A stretch of DNA of 64,000 nucleotides from Novosphingobium album (ex Liu et al. 2023). Its GTDB lineage: Bacteria > Pseudomonadota > Alphaproteobacteria > Sphingomonadales > Sphingomonadaceae. Below are positions 53,066-63,942 of the stretch, piece by piece. Below the pieces are notes generated by a model. It ran no database searches and had not been told where the DNA came from. It was given only the letters and a program-made list of their open reading frames with translations. The translations under genes were made by a program, and so were the position numbers. The number at the start of each line of letters is the position of its first letter. Within the stretch, counting starts at the first letter, position 1. The DNA is taken from NCBI RefSeq assembly GCF_029076845.1, contig NZ_JARESE010000047.1, positions 62,001 through 126,000 of the forward strand, given 5' to 3'.

Positions 53066-54076
53066 CTAGTCGGAATCTTCGCTGGTGAGCACCGTAAGCG
53101 GCGCGCCAGTGCTTCCGCTTTGTAAGGTGTCGGGCGTGACAATCAGTGTGCTTCCAGGCTTGAGCACGGTCAGCAGCTTGCGCCTGAAGTCCTCCGGCAA
53201 GTCCAAGCGATCACGGTCTTCCCTCGAGACTTCGCCGGTTCTGGTGTTGCCGAGCATCGGCAGGAACATCCAATGGGTTCCGCGTTGATCGATCGAGGCC
53301 AGAGTGAAGGCCTGGAGCCCAGCGACTGTGCCGCGGATGGAAACGGGCGCGGTGCCGATCTCGATGCCGTTGCGAAGTACGACTGCCCGCTGATCGGACG
53401 CGCTGACGATGATGGAGACGGGACCGGTGGGCGCCTTATCCGGTTGCCAGGTTGGGACGAAGGCAGCATCGAAGGAGCTGCGGGATCGCTCTTGCAGGAT
53501 TTGCGGTGCCGGGGCGAACCGGGGAACGTTGGGGGACTCGGTGATGATGACTGTCAGGCCGATCTGCGTGACAGCATAGAGGCGTTTCGCGAAAGCCAGC
53601 GGGAGCCGGATGCACCCGTGAGACGCGGGATAGCCTGGAAGGTTGCCCGCGTGCATGGCGATGCCGGTCCAGGTGAGGCGCTGCATGAAGGGCATCGGGG
53701 CATCGTTGTAGAGGTTCGACTTATGATCGACCTTCTTCTGCAGGATCGTGAATACCCCGGTCGGCGTCTCGTGCCCGGCCGTGCCGGTCGACGCGGTCGA
53801 GATGCCGATCAGCACCCCATTGCGGTAAACGTAGGCTCGCTGTTTGGCGAGGCTGATGACGACAATCACCGGCCCCTCGGGAGCGGCTTCGGGAGCCCAA
53901 AGATAGTCTCCCGGCCGCATGTCTTCGACTTTCGCCGCGACTGATCCTTCATTGAGTGCGACTTGCGCGAGCAGGGGATGGCCCGCGACAAATGCGACGG
54001 CGATGGCCGACATGCCGAGCAGCGCACGGCGCGTGAGGCCCGCCCGGGAGGCGATCGGATCAAAATTCATTCGCAT
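53066..54076 (-). CDS. L,D-transpeptidase (YkuD domain)
   Basis: An enzyme that makes 3-3 cross-links in peptidoglycan or attaches proteins to it. The 336-residue protein has an N-terminal TRRALLG motif, a Tat-like signal, and a YkuD catalytic domain with ASHGCIRLP near residue 155 (Cys nucleophile, His partner) and TPTGVFTI before it. The C-terminal half is a further beta-rich domain of unknown role. A cell-wall enzyme next to transfer genes fits local wall remodelling, though it could be unrelated to transfer. Confidence 0.9.
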   Translation of the reverse strand: MRMNFDPIASRAGLTRRALLGMSAIAVAFVAGHPLLAQVALNEGSVAAKVEDMRPGDYLWAPEAAPEGPVIVVISLAKQRAYVYRNGVLIGISTASTGTAGHETPTGVFTILQKKVDHKSNLYNDAPMPFMQRLTWTGIAMHAGNLPGYPASHGCIRLPLAFAKRLYAVTQIGLTVIITESPNVPRFAPAPQILQERSRSSFDAAFVPTWQPDKAPTGPVSIIVSASDQRAVVLRNGIEIGTAPVSIRGTVAGLQAFTLASIDQRGTHWMFLPMLGNTRTGEVSREDRDRLDLPEDFRRKLLTVLKPGSTLIVTPDTLQSGSTGAPLTVLTSEDSD

Positions 54077-54147
54077 TCGCGTCGTCTCGTTGATGGCGCT
54101 GCCGTCGGTTGCGTCTACGGCCCCGAGCGTCGATCTCCGGCGGTGTC

Positions 54148-54402
54148 TCAGTCGCCGCCGGGTTTGGTCGGCTGGGCAACCGGGTTCTGCATGGGCGTTT
54201 CCGGCAGCTTCACGTCGACGGCTGGTCCTTCAGGAGCTGGTGCCCACTCGGTCGACTGAGCGGCCGTTTTTGGTGTCGGTGCGTCCTCGACCTTCCCAAG
54301 CGGGTTCGAGAACCAGACGATTGCGAGGATGAAGAGACCGAGGAGCGTGAGAATCCAGAACCACCTGGCGCCCGATCTGGTCGATGGCGTCGGCTTCTTC
54401 AT
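54148..54402 (-). CDS. Small single-helix membrane protein
   Basis: Not recognised. An 84-residue protein starting with a basic segment, then one helix (WFWILTLLGLFILAIVWF), then an acidic Pro-rich periplasmic-like tail. CAGGAGAACGGG precedes the ATG. It lies 115 bases downstream of the glucan synthase gene on the same strand and 71 bases upstream of the L,D-transpeptidase gene. Confidence 0.6.
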   Translation of the reverse strand: MKKPTPSTRSGARWFWILTLLGLFILAIVWFSNPLGKVEDAPTPKTAAQSTEWAPAPEGPAVDVKLPETPMQNPVAQPTKPGGD

Positions 54403-54517
54403 GACCCGTTCTCCTGTTTTCTCGTTCTGCTGCCCGCAAAGGCCGGTGGTTTCAGAAGTACCAAGCATGTCGGGCAAACATGGCAAATCCGTAAAATGCC
54501 GGATTGGTCTTTTGCTG

Positions 54518-57500
54518 TCAGGTCCGCGGCGGGACTCGTACTATGACCGCCCGTGTCGACCGATCGTCGGGGAATGGAATTCCCGCCCCTGACCAGATGA
54601 TACCATCGACAGAGATCTGTAGATCCTCGGCACCGAGCGAGGGATCGGTCTCGATCGTCACATGTATTGCGCCACGCGGTTGTTGGAGCGTCAGATCGGC
54701 CCTGGGCCAGTCTTTCGGCAAAGCGGGGCGAACCTGAAGCTGGCCGCCCACCAGACGGACACCCAGGATTTCCTCGACGGCCAATCGCCAGGCCCAGGCG
54801 GCGGCGCCCGTGTACCAGGTCCAGCCGCCGCGACCGAGGTGGGGTGCGACACCGGCGATGTCGGCCGCCACGACATAGGGCTCGCTCCGGTAATGTTCCG
54901 CGCTCTGGCGGTTCGGTGCATGCAGGATAGGGTTGATGCGGTCGAACAGCGATTTCGCCCCGTCGCCATTGCCCATCCGGGCGAATGCGATCGCAAGCCA
55001 GGTCGCCGCATGTGTATATTGCCCGCCGTTCTCACGGATGCCCGGCGGATAAGCCTTGATGTAGCCAGGTTCGCGCGGCGTGCGGTCGAATGGTGGGTCC
55101 AGCAGGCGAACGAGGTTATCGTCCTCGCGGACCAGAAATCGCCTGGCGGACGCGAGCGCCGTCCGCGCGCGCGCGGCATCTCCGGTGCCCGAGAGCACGG
55201 ACCATGACTGCGCGATGGAGTCGATGCGGCATTCCTGTTCCTCGGCTGTACCCCAGGGTCTGCCGTCGTCATCGAATGCGCGCAGATACCATTCGCCGTC
55301 CCAGCCGGACCGCTCAACTGCGGCCGCGAGGGAGTCAGCGCGGCCGTTCCACCGGTCGCGAAACTCGATCTGATCCTCATCGACGCAGTGGCGCGTGAAA
55401 TTCCGGATGGTCGCGATGATGAACCATGCGAGCCACACGCTCTCGCCGTGTCCGCGGTTGCCGACGCGATCCATGCCGTCGTTCCAGTCGCCGGTGCCGA
55501 TCAAGGGGAGTCCGTGGGGGCCGAAACGATAGGCATGCGAGAGCGCGCGGTCGCAGTGGACGAACAAGGGCTGCGTGTAGTCGCTCACCTCGAACCTTGC
55601 ATAGCGATCGGTTTCGTCGGCTGCGAGCGGCGGCGCTCGCAGGAAGGGAATCTCCTCGGCGAGGATGGTCTTGTCCCCGGTCGCCTCGACATAGTGGGCA
55701 ACCGCGTAGGGGAGCCAGACGAGGTCGTCCGAACAACGGGTTCGCACGCCGCGATCCGAGGGTGGGTGCCACCAATGGAGGACATCGCCTTCTTCGAACT
55801 GATGCGCCGCGGCAGCGAGGATATGCTTGCGGGTTGCGGTCGGATCGACTTGGATCTGCGCAAGGACATCCTGGAGCTGGTCGCGGAATCCGAAGGCGCC
55901 GCTGGCCTGATAGAAGCCGGCGCGCGCCCGCACGCGGGAGCTCACCGATTGGTGCGGCAGCCACCGGTTCACCATCAAGTCGAAGGCGGGATCGGGAGTT
56001 TTGACCTGGACCGCGCTCAGCCTGGCCGTCCAGGCCGCCGCGCAGTCCCGTGCCGCGGCTTCTATGACGGACGGCTCCTGCCAATGCCGCACGAGGGCGC
56101 GGGCGTGGTCCAGATCGTCTCCCTGGCCGAGCAGGAAGCAGACCTCCGCTTCGCCTTCGGGAGGGATGTCGAGATGAACCTGAAGCGCCGCGCAGCAATC
56201 GTCGCCGGCGGCCTCCTGCCTGTTTCCCAGATCCCAATTGAGCAATCCCGCAGGCCGCGCCGCGTCCGGTCGTGCTCCATGGAAGTCGCGGCGCGATGTC
56301 GTGAGGCTGTGGACGGGTAGCGTCGTCGTCAGAAAGGCGACGCGATCGCAAAATTCGTCCGTCCAGGGGTTCTGGCCCAGAATTGCGTGGCTGCCCGGGT
56401 CGTAGCGCGAGGTCCGCAAGGGAGCCTGCTCGCCCTGCACGGCGCCAAGCAGCCATTCTGCGTAGTAGGTGGCGGTGATCCGACGAGCGTGCGCCGTCTG
56501 GTTGCGCAGGCGTAAGCGAATGAGCTTAACGGGATCGGCCAACGGCACGAATACCGACAGCTCCTGTTCCAGACCCTCGCTGTGACGATGCCAGGTTGTT
56601 CGGTCGGGGCTGTGGTGGATTCGGCATGCGGAGTCTTGCCCCGCGGGCAGCGGCGTTGGCGTCCAGAGCCGCGCGTTTTCCTCGTCGCGGAGATAGAGGC
56701 GCTCGCCTTGCGGATCCTCGACGGGATCGTTGAACCAGGGCGTGAGCCGGTTTTCGCCGCTGTTGACCGCCCAGGTGAAGCCGAGGCCGCCTTCCGTCAC
56801 GATCGTGCCGGCAGCGTCATTGGCCAGGACGTTGGACCACGGTGCCGGCGTGGGCGCGCCAGGCTCCAGATGGATCACGTAGTCGCCGCTATCGGGCGCA
56901 AAGCCGCCCCAACCGTTGTCGAATTGCAGATCGGCGGGCCGGGCGAGAGCGGCGGTCGGGGAAGGGGGCGTGTACGCGCCGACCGGCGTGAATGGTGGGC
57001 CGGGATGGGGCGGCAGGTCACGCCGCGCCAATTGCTCGGCAAGCGTGCCGCCTTCCTCCTCGAGGATCAGCCGGGCCACCCTCTCAAGAAGAGCCGCCCG
57101 ATCGGCGTCGGATGGTCCGATACCGACAAGGTGGATGCCGCCGTGAGTGCCGAGGCGATCCTGCACGCCCGTCTCCCTCAGCACCTCGAGGAGGCGTTCA
57201 CGAACGGGCTCGATGTAGCCGGACGTTCCCTCGTGCGCGATAACGAGGTCGATCGGCATGCCGCGTTGCCGCAGGAGTCGGTGGACCGCGAGCATGAGGC
57301 GGATCATGCCGGTTTGCTCTGCGGTTCCGGCCCGCAGTAACAGGATGGGATGATCTCCGGAAATTCCCAGCGCCCAGAGGTCACCGCGCCGGAATGGCCG
57401 AGAATCGGCCGGGGCGGGGATACTGCGTGCAGTGAGGAGGTGGGACAGCAGGGCTTGTGCCTGCGGTACGAGATGGGGTTGCAGGCCGATCCCGTGCATC

Positions 57501-60500
57501 TCGCGCGCCGCGGCGGTCGCCGTGTCGCTAACGGCCCAATCGAGCGAGGGAAGGGTGGTAAAGCGATCGGCGATGTCGAGCGCCGATTGCCGTGAGCCGG
57601 CCGCAATGGTGAGGAAGGCGAGCTCGCGTCGGCCGAGGGGAGGCAACTCTACCGCCACCCTGATGGCGCAAACGGGGTCGAGCGTCCAACCGAGCGTGCC
57701 GGCGAGGCGCTCTTCGTTCATGGCTGCGGGATGCGCGACCTGGCCATGTCGGCCCAGAAAGACCCTTCGATCGCCTTCGAGTCCAAGGAGCGTGAGTCCG
57801 TCGTCATCGCCGATGACACGGCTCAGCATGACAGGCGGGCGCTCGGCGGGATTGCGCGGCCGGCGTGTGAACAGCAGCCCGTCGCTGCCGGGCAAGGCCT
57901 CCGCGCCGACGAACATCTTGCTGAATGCGGGATGGCGCGCGGCGTCCTGGGCCGGTGCCAGGACAATCTCCGCGTAGCCCGTCACCTCGATTGTGCGAGG
58001 CCGGTCCTCCTCGTTGACCAGAGTAAGGCGGCGTATCTCGAGATCGTCGCCATTGGCGACATTGATCATCGTCGTCGCCGACAGGCCCTGCGTGCGTCGA
58101 TGGAATTCGACCTGATGGGCGTGGAAGACCACCTCCGCAGGCTCATCGGATTGGGGCAGGGGCCCCCCGGTCGGCGACCAGAGATCGCCGCCCTCCAGAT
58201 CGCGCAGATAGATCCGGAAGCCGGCGTCTCCGTCGCCGGTGTCCATGCGGGTGAGCGCATGTTGGTTCCAGCCGAGACCGCCCGCGCCGTCGCTTCTGAT
58301 GCGGCTCGATAGGCGGCCATTGCCGAGGATTTGCCAGGCATGTTCTCCATGGCGTCTGATTGGAACCCAGCTGTGGAGGCCGGGAATAGCGCCTTCGGGC
58401 TCGGACGGCGGTTCGCGAACCTCGATCCGGGCGATCTCGGGCGGAAGTTCCCAGGGGATGCGCTCGTTGAGGAGGAGATCGACCGTGCGGATGTAGGGAT
58501 CGGCGTGGAACCAGCGCACCAGCATGTCGTCACACAGGGCGTTTCCCAGCGCGGCGAGGCTCATGCCGTGATGATGGGCCATATAGGAGCGCACGAGCGC
58601 GAACCGTTCGCTCCTGGGAAGTCGCTCGGGCGTGAAGTCGAGCGCTTCGAAGAAGCCGTATCGGCCGACGAGTCCGAGTTCCGCCAGAGCTTTGAGGTTG
58701 CGGGTCGCCACCGCTGGCCGGATCGTCAGGGCGAGCGCGGTTGCATAGGGACTGACCACGAGGTCGCGCCCCAGACCGCGTTGAAGCCCCAGGGCGGGGA
58801 CACCGAATGCATGATAGCGATAGACGCGGTCCTGTCCCATCGAAGCGAATGACGATTCGGAAATGCCCCAGGGAATGTCGTGCGCCTGGCCGAAGGCGAT
58901 CTGGATCGCGATCGCGGTGCGGTCGCTCATGCCAAGCAAGGTTCCCGGATCGCTGTGGAGGAAGATGTTCGGCATGAGATATTCGAACATCGAGCCGTTC
59001 CAGGACACCAACGCGAGGCCCGCATGCTGCTTGGTGATGGGCCGGCCGAGATGGAACCAGTGCGAAGGCGCGATGTCACCCTTCGCGATCGCGAAGTAAC
59101 TGGCGAGACGCGCTTCGCTGGCAAGCAGATCGTAGTGATGCGGATCTATTCGATCGGCGCTGACATTGTAGCCGATATGGAAAAGCCGGCTCCCAGTATC
59201 GAACAGCAAGGAAAAATCCATAGCATGCGCGTCGGCGTCGGCGCGGCGGCTGAGGCCATCGAGGCGGTCGTGGAGCTCGCGCGCGGCTGCCTGGCCCTGC
59301 TCGATCGCCGCCCGGACTTCGTTCGCCCATTCCTGGCTTGGGCCCGGCGCCGTCCTTTCCCTGAAGATATCGATGGCATTGATCGCTTGCGTGGCAGCCG
59401 GGCCGATCATGAGATCGGCGACCTTGCCTGCCATCTCCACGCAATCCGCAGGGTGATTTGCGATGATCTCCCACCACGGCGAGAATATCCGGAGATCCCG
59501 GCGCATACTGGAGAGGTGATGGTCGAGGCGTTCGAGCCACGCCTGGATGTCGCGCAGCGCGGCGATGTCCTTTTCGAGGATATCGCTTGCCATCAGCGCG
59601 ACCTGCTCGCGCAGTCGGGGAAGGTCGCCCGAAACGAGATCGTCGATCCCCCATATCCATTCGGGTTCGTTTTCCGCGACCCGTTCGGCGGTTTCGCGCA
59701 TCGTTTCGAGGATCGTTCCCGCAGCCGACGCCGCGTCGAGCTCGATCGCCCCGATCGCCTCGGCGAGCAGGTTGATATTGTCCTCCAGGCCTCGCCAGAG
59801 ATCGGCGCTGACGGGCGGAGCGCTGCGTGCTTCGCGCAGCGCTTGCGCGACGGTGATGAGGCTGACGGCCAGATTGCCGCTGTCGACCGTCGAAACGTAA
59901 CGGGGTTCGAGCGCGGCCAGGGTTCTCGTCTCATACCAGTTCAGGATATGACCGCGATAGCGCTCCAGACGATCGAGGGCGTCCAGCGTGTTGCGAAGCC
60001 GCGTCGCGACCTCGTTGAGACCAATGTGCCCGAGCCGCCAGGCGGTGAGCACCGAGACGATCATCATTCCGATGTTGGTGGGCGACGTGCGATGCGCGAT
60101 GTCCTCGTCCGGCGGCTCCTGGTAATTGTCTGGCGGCAACCAATTGTCTTCCGGGCGCACGAACGTCTCGAAAAACAGCCAGGTTCGCCGGGCGACCAGC
60201 CTGAGGAATTTCCTGTCCGCTTCGCTGATCTCTTCCTCAGATGGTTGGAGGGGGCGGCTTATCCAAATTGCGATCTCCGGCGCGATGAACCAGAGCAGCA
60301 GCAGAGGCGCCGCGACGGGGATGGAACCAGGGGATGCTGCAATCAGGCCGCCGGCAATGAGCAATGCGAGGAGGGGTGAGGCCGCCATATCCCGCCAAGC
60401 CGCGAAACGTGGGTGCCGCGCCGCGTTGCGCGTGGCCATATGGGCGGCGGAGGTCCATTCGAGCCTGTGCCGCCCCGATCGAAGTCGCCAGAGCGTGACG

Positions 60501-62926
60501 GCGATCGCGTGCAGTGCGAGGACGGCATCGCTCACGAGAAACGCGATCGCGAGGAGCCATCGTCCCAGGTGATCGGTCAGGCGCCGCAAGACGCGCTGCA
60601 TCACGCCGCGCCGCCGGCCCTGCGCAAATCCGGTCACGAGATCGGTGAACAGATAGGCGCCCGGGGCGACGACCGCGAGCAAAGTCCAGACCCAGGGCTG
60701 GCCGGTGAGGAGGAACCATCCACCGAGCAGCAGGGCGAGGATGCTGGCCGGGACCAGGCTGCGACGCAGATTGTCGAAGATCTTCAGGCGATCGAACCAG
60801 CCGAGCCGGTTGCGCAGCCATCGTCCGTCCCGGCCGGGGACGAACGGGAACAGCCAGGCGAGAATCTGCCAGTCGCCGCGCACCCAGCGGTGCCACCGCG
60901 ATGCGAAGTCGAGATAGCCGGTCGGGAAGCCTTCGTAGACGATGACGTCGCTCACCAGCGCCGCCCGCCCGTGCAGACCCTCGAACAAGTCGTGGCTGAG
61001 CAAGGTATTTTCGGGGATGCGGCCTTCGAGACTCCGCTCGAAGGCGGCGACTTCGTACAGGCCCTTTCCGACGAACACTCCGGTGCCGAGAAGATCCTGG
61101 TACACGTCGGAAACTGCGCGCGAATAGATGTCGATCGTCGTATCGCCGCCGTAGAATCGCGCGAACAGCGATTGGCCGGTAGCCTCAGGAGCGAGTTCGA
61201 CGCGGGGCTGAAGAACGGTATAGCCGCGTTCGACAGCCCCGGTTTCGGGAGCGAAATGGGCCCGGTTAAGCGGATGGGCGAGCGTGCCCACCAACCGCCG
61301 AACGACGCCGGACGGCAGCCGCGTATCGGCGTCGGCGGTCATCACGAAGCGGCAGCGACGCAGTCGTTCCGTTTTTCCGGCTGTGATGCTGAACGGCGTT
61401 GCGTCTCCGCGCAGGATGAAGCCGTTGAACTGCTCCAGCTTCCCGCGCTTGCGCTCCCAGCCCATCCAGCAGCCCTGCGATTCATTGAAGGTCCGCGGCC
61501 GGTGAAGAAGGTGAAATGGGCCATGCCCCTTCGCATTTGCATAGCGCGCGTTGAGCTCTTCGATGCCTGCTACCAGCGCCCGTTCGATCTCGGGATCGGT
61601 CGGCAGGGTCGGGGTCGCGGCATCCGCGAAATCGCTCAAAAGGACGAATTCGAGCGCTGTGTCGGAATTGCCGAGGCGGTGCGCCTCGAGGCGCTGGAGA
61701 AGAGGAGCGATATCCGCCGCGCGCGCGACCAGGACCGGTACGATGACCGCGGTCGCGCAATCCTTGGGAATGCCCTTCCGGAATTCGAGCTTGGGGAGGA
61801 CACGAGGCGGCGTGATCAATGTCACCAGCCAATTGACGAAGGTGATGCTCAGCACCGAGGCGGGGAGCAAGGTGAGCGCGATGCCGAGAAGCCAGGACTT
61901 CGGCGATGCGTCGGTGGACGCCAGATAGGTTGCGGGAAGAGCGAAGGCCGCGAGCCCGGCGAGCAGCAGCCCAAGTGCGTAAAGCACACCGCGATAACGA
62001 AGCGCGCGGCGCAGCATCGAGCCCAGCGTCCACGGCCGAGGATCGATCGTGTCAGCGAAGGGGGAGCGACCGGTGTCGACAAGCCAGAACCCGACATGAC
62101 CGGATGGGGTCTCGTCACTGCTGTGGCATTGACGCAAGGCGCGCTGGGCGACTTCCCATTCGGGAAGACCCGACTGCTCGGCGAGTTGCTCGACGGCGTG
62201 GCGGTATCGGTCGCGCGTGTCGAAATCCATACGCGGATAGACACCGGCCGGATCGCGTCTGAGTATGGCTTCGACCTGGCTCGTCCGATCGAAAAAGTCA
62301 TTCCACTGGATCGTCGCAATCACGCCGAGGTTCGCGATCGCGCGGGCGACGCATTCGGTATCGTCGAAGGCGATGGTCGCGGCATCTGGCGTGTCGCTCA
62401 GCTGGAAAGGGGGGGCGACATCAGGAAAGAGGCGGGTGAAACCGGCGACCAGCAGCTCGAGGCAGACGATGCGAAGCATCGTCGGAAATGCCCAGGTCTC
62501 GGCGATGCTGAGCGGCATCTTCGTCTGATATTCTTCGACAAACTGGACTGCGGTGTTCAGCGATATCTGCAAGTGGGAGGCGTGGAACATCGCGTGCGCG
62601 AGCTGGTGGACGCGAGGTCGGCCAAGCCCGTCCGCGGAAAGTCCCGGCAATTTTGCATAGAACTCACGCGGCAGGTCCTCGCGGATCTGCAGGATGGCGC
62701 GCTGTATCTGATAGTCGTTGTCGAGCAGCCATTCAGCCGCGGCGCTGGCATGTTTCTCGGCATTGACGGCACTGTTGCGCGCGCGCGTTAGCCAACCTTT
62801 CATCGCCTCCAGATGCGTCCAGGCGGGGAGCGGCGCCGACTTGGCGAGCAGTCCGGTCAGCTGGTGGCGGGTGGCAGTTTCCTCCGCTGCCCCGGTGATC
62901 GGGTCACGCTCCTCGAAATCGGCCAT
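54518..62926 (-). CDS. ndvB: Cyclic beta-1,2-glucan synthase (NdvB/Cgs family)
   Basis: Giant inner-membrane enzyme that starts, elongates and cyclises beta-1,2-glucan, a periplasmic osmolyte and host-interaction factor. The 2,802-residue length matches the family (about 2,800). In order: an N-terminal helical domain, membrane helices from about residue 310, a GT84 glycosyltransferase with TADADTRLP near residue 529 and RWHRWVRGDWQI near 682, more helices, a glucoamylase-like domain, then the GH94 phosphorylase-like part with DWNDGMD near residue 2,479. It is two bases downstream of the USP gene, so the pair is one operon. Confidence 0.97.
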   Translation of the reverse strand: MADFEERDPITGAAEETATRHQLTGLLAKSAPLPAWTHLEAMKGWLTRARNSAVNAEKHASAAAEWLLDNDYQIQRAILQIREDLPREFYAKLPGLSADGLGRPRVHQLAHAMFHASHLQISLNTAVQFVEEYQTKMPLSIAETWAFPTMLRIVCLELLVAGFTRLFPDVAPPFQLSDTPDAATIAFDDTECVARAIANLGVIATIQWNDFFDRTSQVEAILRRDPAGVYPRMDFDTRDRYRHAVEQLAEQSGLPEWEVAQRALRQCHSSDETPSGHVGFWLVDTGRSPFADTIDPRPWTLGSMLRRALRYRGVLYALGLLLAGLAAFALPATYLASTDASPKSWLLGIALTLLPASVLSITFVNWLVTLITPPRVLPKLEFRKGIPKDCATAVIVPVLVARAADIAPLLQRLEAHRLGNSDTALEFVLLSDFADAATPTLPTDPEIERALVAGIEELNARYANAKGHGPFHLLHRPRTFNESQGCWMGWERKRGKLEQFNGFILRGDATPFSITAGKTERLRRCRFVMTADADTRLPSGVVRRLVGTLAHPLNRAHFAPETGAVERGYTVLQPRVELAPEATGQSLFARFYGGDTTIDIYSRAVSDVYQDLLGTGVFVGKGLYEVAAFERSLEGRIPENTLLSHDLFEGLHGRAALVSDVIVYEGFPTGYLDFASRWHRWVRGDWQILAWLFPFVPGRDGRWLRNRLGWFDRLKIFDNLRRSLVPASILALLLGGWFLLTGQPWVWTLLAVVAPGAYLFTDLVTGFAQGRRRGVMQRVLRRLTDHLGRWLLAIAFLVSDAVLALHAIAVTLWRLRSGRHRLEWTSAAHMATRNAARHPRFAAWRDMAASPLLALLIAGGLIAASPGSIPVAAPLLLLWFIAPEIAIWISRPLQPSEEEISEADRKFLRLVARRTWLFFETFVRPEDNWLPPDNYQEPPDEDIAHRTSPTNIGMMIVSVLTAWRLGHIGLNEVATRLRNTLDALDRLERYRGHILNWYETRTLAALEPRYVSTVDSGNLAVSLITVAQALREARSAPPVSADLWRGLEDNINLLAEAIGAIELDAASAAGTILETMRETAERVAENEPEWIWGIDDLVSGDLPRLREQVALMASDILEKDIAALRDIQAWLERLDHHLSSMRRDLRIFSPWWEIIANHPADCVEMAGKVADLMIGPAATQAINAIDIFRERTAPGPSQEWANEVRAAIEQGQAAARELHDRLDGLSRRADADAHAMDFSLLFDTGSRLFHIGYNVSADRIDPHHYDLLASEARLASYFAIAKGDIAPSHWFHLGRPITKQHAGLALVSWNGSMFEYLMPNIFLHSDPGTLLGMSDRTAIAIQIAFGQAHDIPWGISESSFASMGQDRVYRYHAFGVPALGLQRGLGRDLVVSPYATALALTIRPAVATRNLKALAELGLVGRYGFFEALDFTPERLPRSERFALVRSYMAHHHGMSLAALGNALCDDMLVRWFHADPYIRTVDLLLNERIPWELPPEIARIEVREPPSEPEGAIPGLHSWVPIRRHGEHAWQILGNGRLSSRIRSDGAGGLGWNQHALTRMDTGDGDAGFRIYLRDLEGGDLWSPTGGPLPQSDEPAEVVFHAHQVEFHRRTQGLSATTMINVANGDDLEIRRLTLVNEEDRPRTIEVTGYAEIVLAPAQDAARHPAFSKMFVGAEALPGSDGLLFTRRPRNPAERPPVMLSRVIGDDDGLTLLGLEGDRRVFLGRHGQVAHPAAMNEERLAGTLGWTLDPVCAIRVAVELPPLGRRELAFLTIAAGSRQSALDIADRFTTLPSLDWAVSDTATAAAREMHGIGLQPHLVPQAQALLSHLLTARSIPAPADSRPFRRGDLWALGISGDHPILLLRAGTAEQTGMIRLMLAVHRLLRQRGMPIDLVIAHEGTSGYIEPVRERLLEVLRETGVQDRLGTHGGIHLVGIGPSDADRAALLERVARLILEEEGGTLAEQLARRDLPPHPGPPFTPVGAYTPPSPTAALARPADLQFDNGWGGFAPDSGDYVIHLEPGAPTPAPWSNVLANDAAGTIVTEGGLGFTWAVNSGENRLTPWFNDPVEDPQGERLYLRDEENARLWTPTPLPAGQDSACRIHHSPDRTTWHRHSEGLEQELSVFVPLADPVKLIRLRLRNQTAHARRITATYYAEWLLGAVQGEQAPLRTSRYDPGSHAILGQNPWTDEFCDRVAFLTTTLPVHSLTTSRRDFHGARPDAARPAGLLNWDLGNRQEAAGDDCCAALQVHLDIPPEGEAEVCFLLGQGDDLDHARALVRHWQEPSVIEAAARDCAAAWTARLSAVQVKTPDPAFDLMVNRWLPHQSVSSRVRARAGFYQASGAFGFRDQLQDVLAQIQVDPTATRKHILAAAAHQFEEGDVLHWWHPPSDRGVRTRCSDDLVWLPYAVAHYVEATGDKTILAEEIPFLRAPPLAADETDRYARFEVSDYTQPLFVHCDRALSHAYRFGPHGLPLIGTGDWNDGMDRVGNRGHGESVWLAWFIIATIRNFTRHCVDEDQIEFRDRWNGRADSLAAAVERSGWDGEWYLRAFDDDGRPWGTAEEQECRIDSIAQSWSVLSGTGDAARARTALASARRFLVREDDNLVRLLDPPFDRTPREPGYIKAYPPGIRENGGQYTHAATWLAIAFARMGNGDGAKSLFDRINPILHAPNRQSAEHYRSEPYVVAADIAGVAPHLGRGGWTWYTGAAAWAWRLAVEEILGVRLVGGQLQVRPALPKDWPRADLTLQQPRGAIHVTIETDPSLGAEDLQISVDGIIWSGAGIPFPDDRSTRAVIVRVPPRT

Positions 62927-62928
62927 GA

Positions 62929-63942
62929 TCAGGCCTGAGTGGCGTAGGGTAACCGTAGGCGATTGTTGCCGACGGGGAGCGTTGTGGGGGGCGTTCCCGT
63001 CGTCGCCGGCAGCACGAGCATCGGCACGCTGCAGTGGGCCATGAGGTAGGAGGCGACCGTTCCATAAGGAACGTCCAAAACATGCTGATGGCTGTGTCCT
63101 CTGGCCGACATCACCGCAAGATCCGCCCGTTCGCGCTGGATCAGTGCGCTGAGCGCTTCACGCACATCGTCGCCCCGGCAGGAGATCGTGCGGACAGTAA
63201 GGCCCGTCCCCGAAAGGTTGGATTTGGTCCGATCGAGGTAGTTTCGGGCGGCCTGCTCGTTTCGGTCGATGATGCTTTCTCTGAGATTATTCTCCTCGAC
63301 CTCGAGCGGGCGTGCCTCGATCATCTCGGGCATGGGAACGACATGGACCAGCAGCAGTTCGGCGCCGACAGTGCTTGCGAGCCGAGTGGCGAGCGGCAGG
63401 ACACTTTCGGCCCAGCGCGAACCGTCGAGCGGTACGACGATCCGCCGATAGGCTGGCGCGGGCGCCGGCGCTTCGACCGGCACAAGCAGAACCGGAGCGG
63501 GGGCTTGAGACAGGACCTTGTGGACGGTGCCGCCCATGCCGCCGCGACCTAGCTCCTGCCTGCCGCGCCTCCCCAAGACAACCATACCATCGTCGCACTC
63601 GCGCACGTAGCGGCAGATCTCCTCCGCGGTTGGACCTTCCGCGAGCTCAACGGTGGTTTGGGGGCCATGTGCATCGATGGTGGCAGCGCAGCGATCGAGA
63701 GCGCGCAATGCCTCACGTCGCCGCAGGTTGTACTCGATCGGATCGGGGCGCGCGTCGGGTGACGTCTCCCCGTCGAGGACCTGGAGCAGGGTTACCGGAA
63801 CGCCCAGTGTCGCCGCGAGCGTGAATGCGTGCGGATAGATCCATGCATTGCGATCAGTGCTGTCGATGCAGGCGACGACGCCCGACGTTTTCGGTGAAGT
63901 GTGAGATTGGGAGAAGGACGGAAAGGCGGAAACGGCAGACAT
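62929..63942 (-). CDS. Tandem-domain universal stress protein
   Basis: A 337-residue protein with two USP domains. The first has GRRGRQELGRGGMGGTV and the second SARGHSHQHVLDVPYGTVA as the nucleotide-binding loop, so the second is more altered. GGAGG lies seven bases before the ATG. Being directly upstream of the cyclic glucan synthase, it may adjust envelope output under stress, but the link is only positional. It is the third USP gene in the window. Confidence 0.93.
   Translation of the reverse strand: MSAVSAFPSFSQSHTSPKTSGVVACIDSTDRNAWIYPHAFTLAATLGVPVTLLQVLDGETSPDARPDPIEYNLRRREALRALDRCAATIDAHGPQTTVELAEGPTAEEICRYVRECDDGMVVLGRRGRQELGRGGMGGTVHKVLSQAPAPVLLVPVEAPAPAPAYRRIVVPLDGSRWAESVLPLATRLASTVGAELLLVHVVPMPEMIEARPLEVEENNLRESIIDRNEQAARNYLDRTKSNLSGTGLTVRTISCRGDDVREALSALIQRERADLAVMSARGHSHQHVLDVPYGTVASYLMAHCSVPMLVLPATTGTPPTTLPVGNNRLRLPYATQA

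Noticed and set aside
60413..62791. Long plus-strand frame (792 codons) opposite the glucan synthase
   Set aside because: Antisense to conserved NdvB motifs; composition is Arg/Glu/Gly-rich with no domain.
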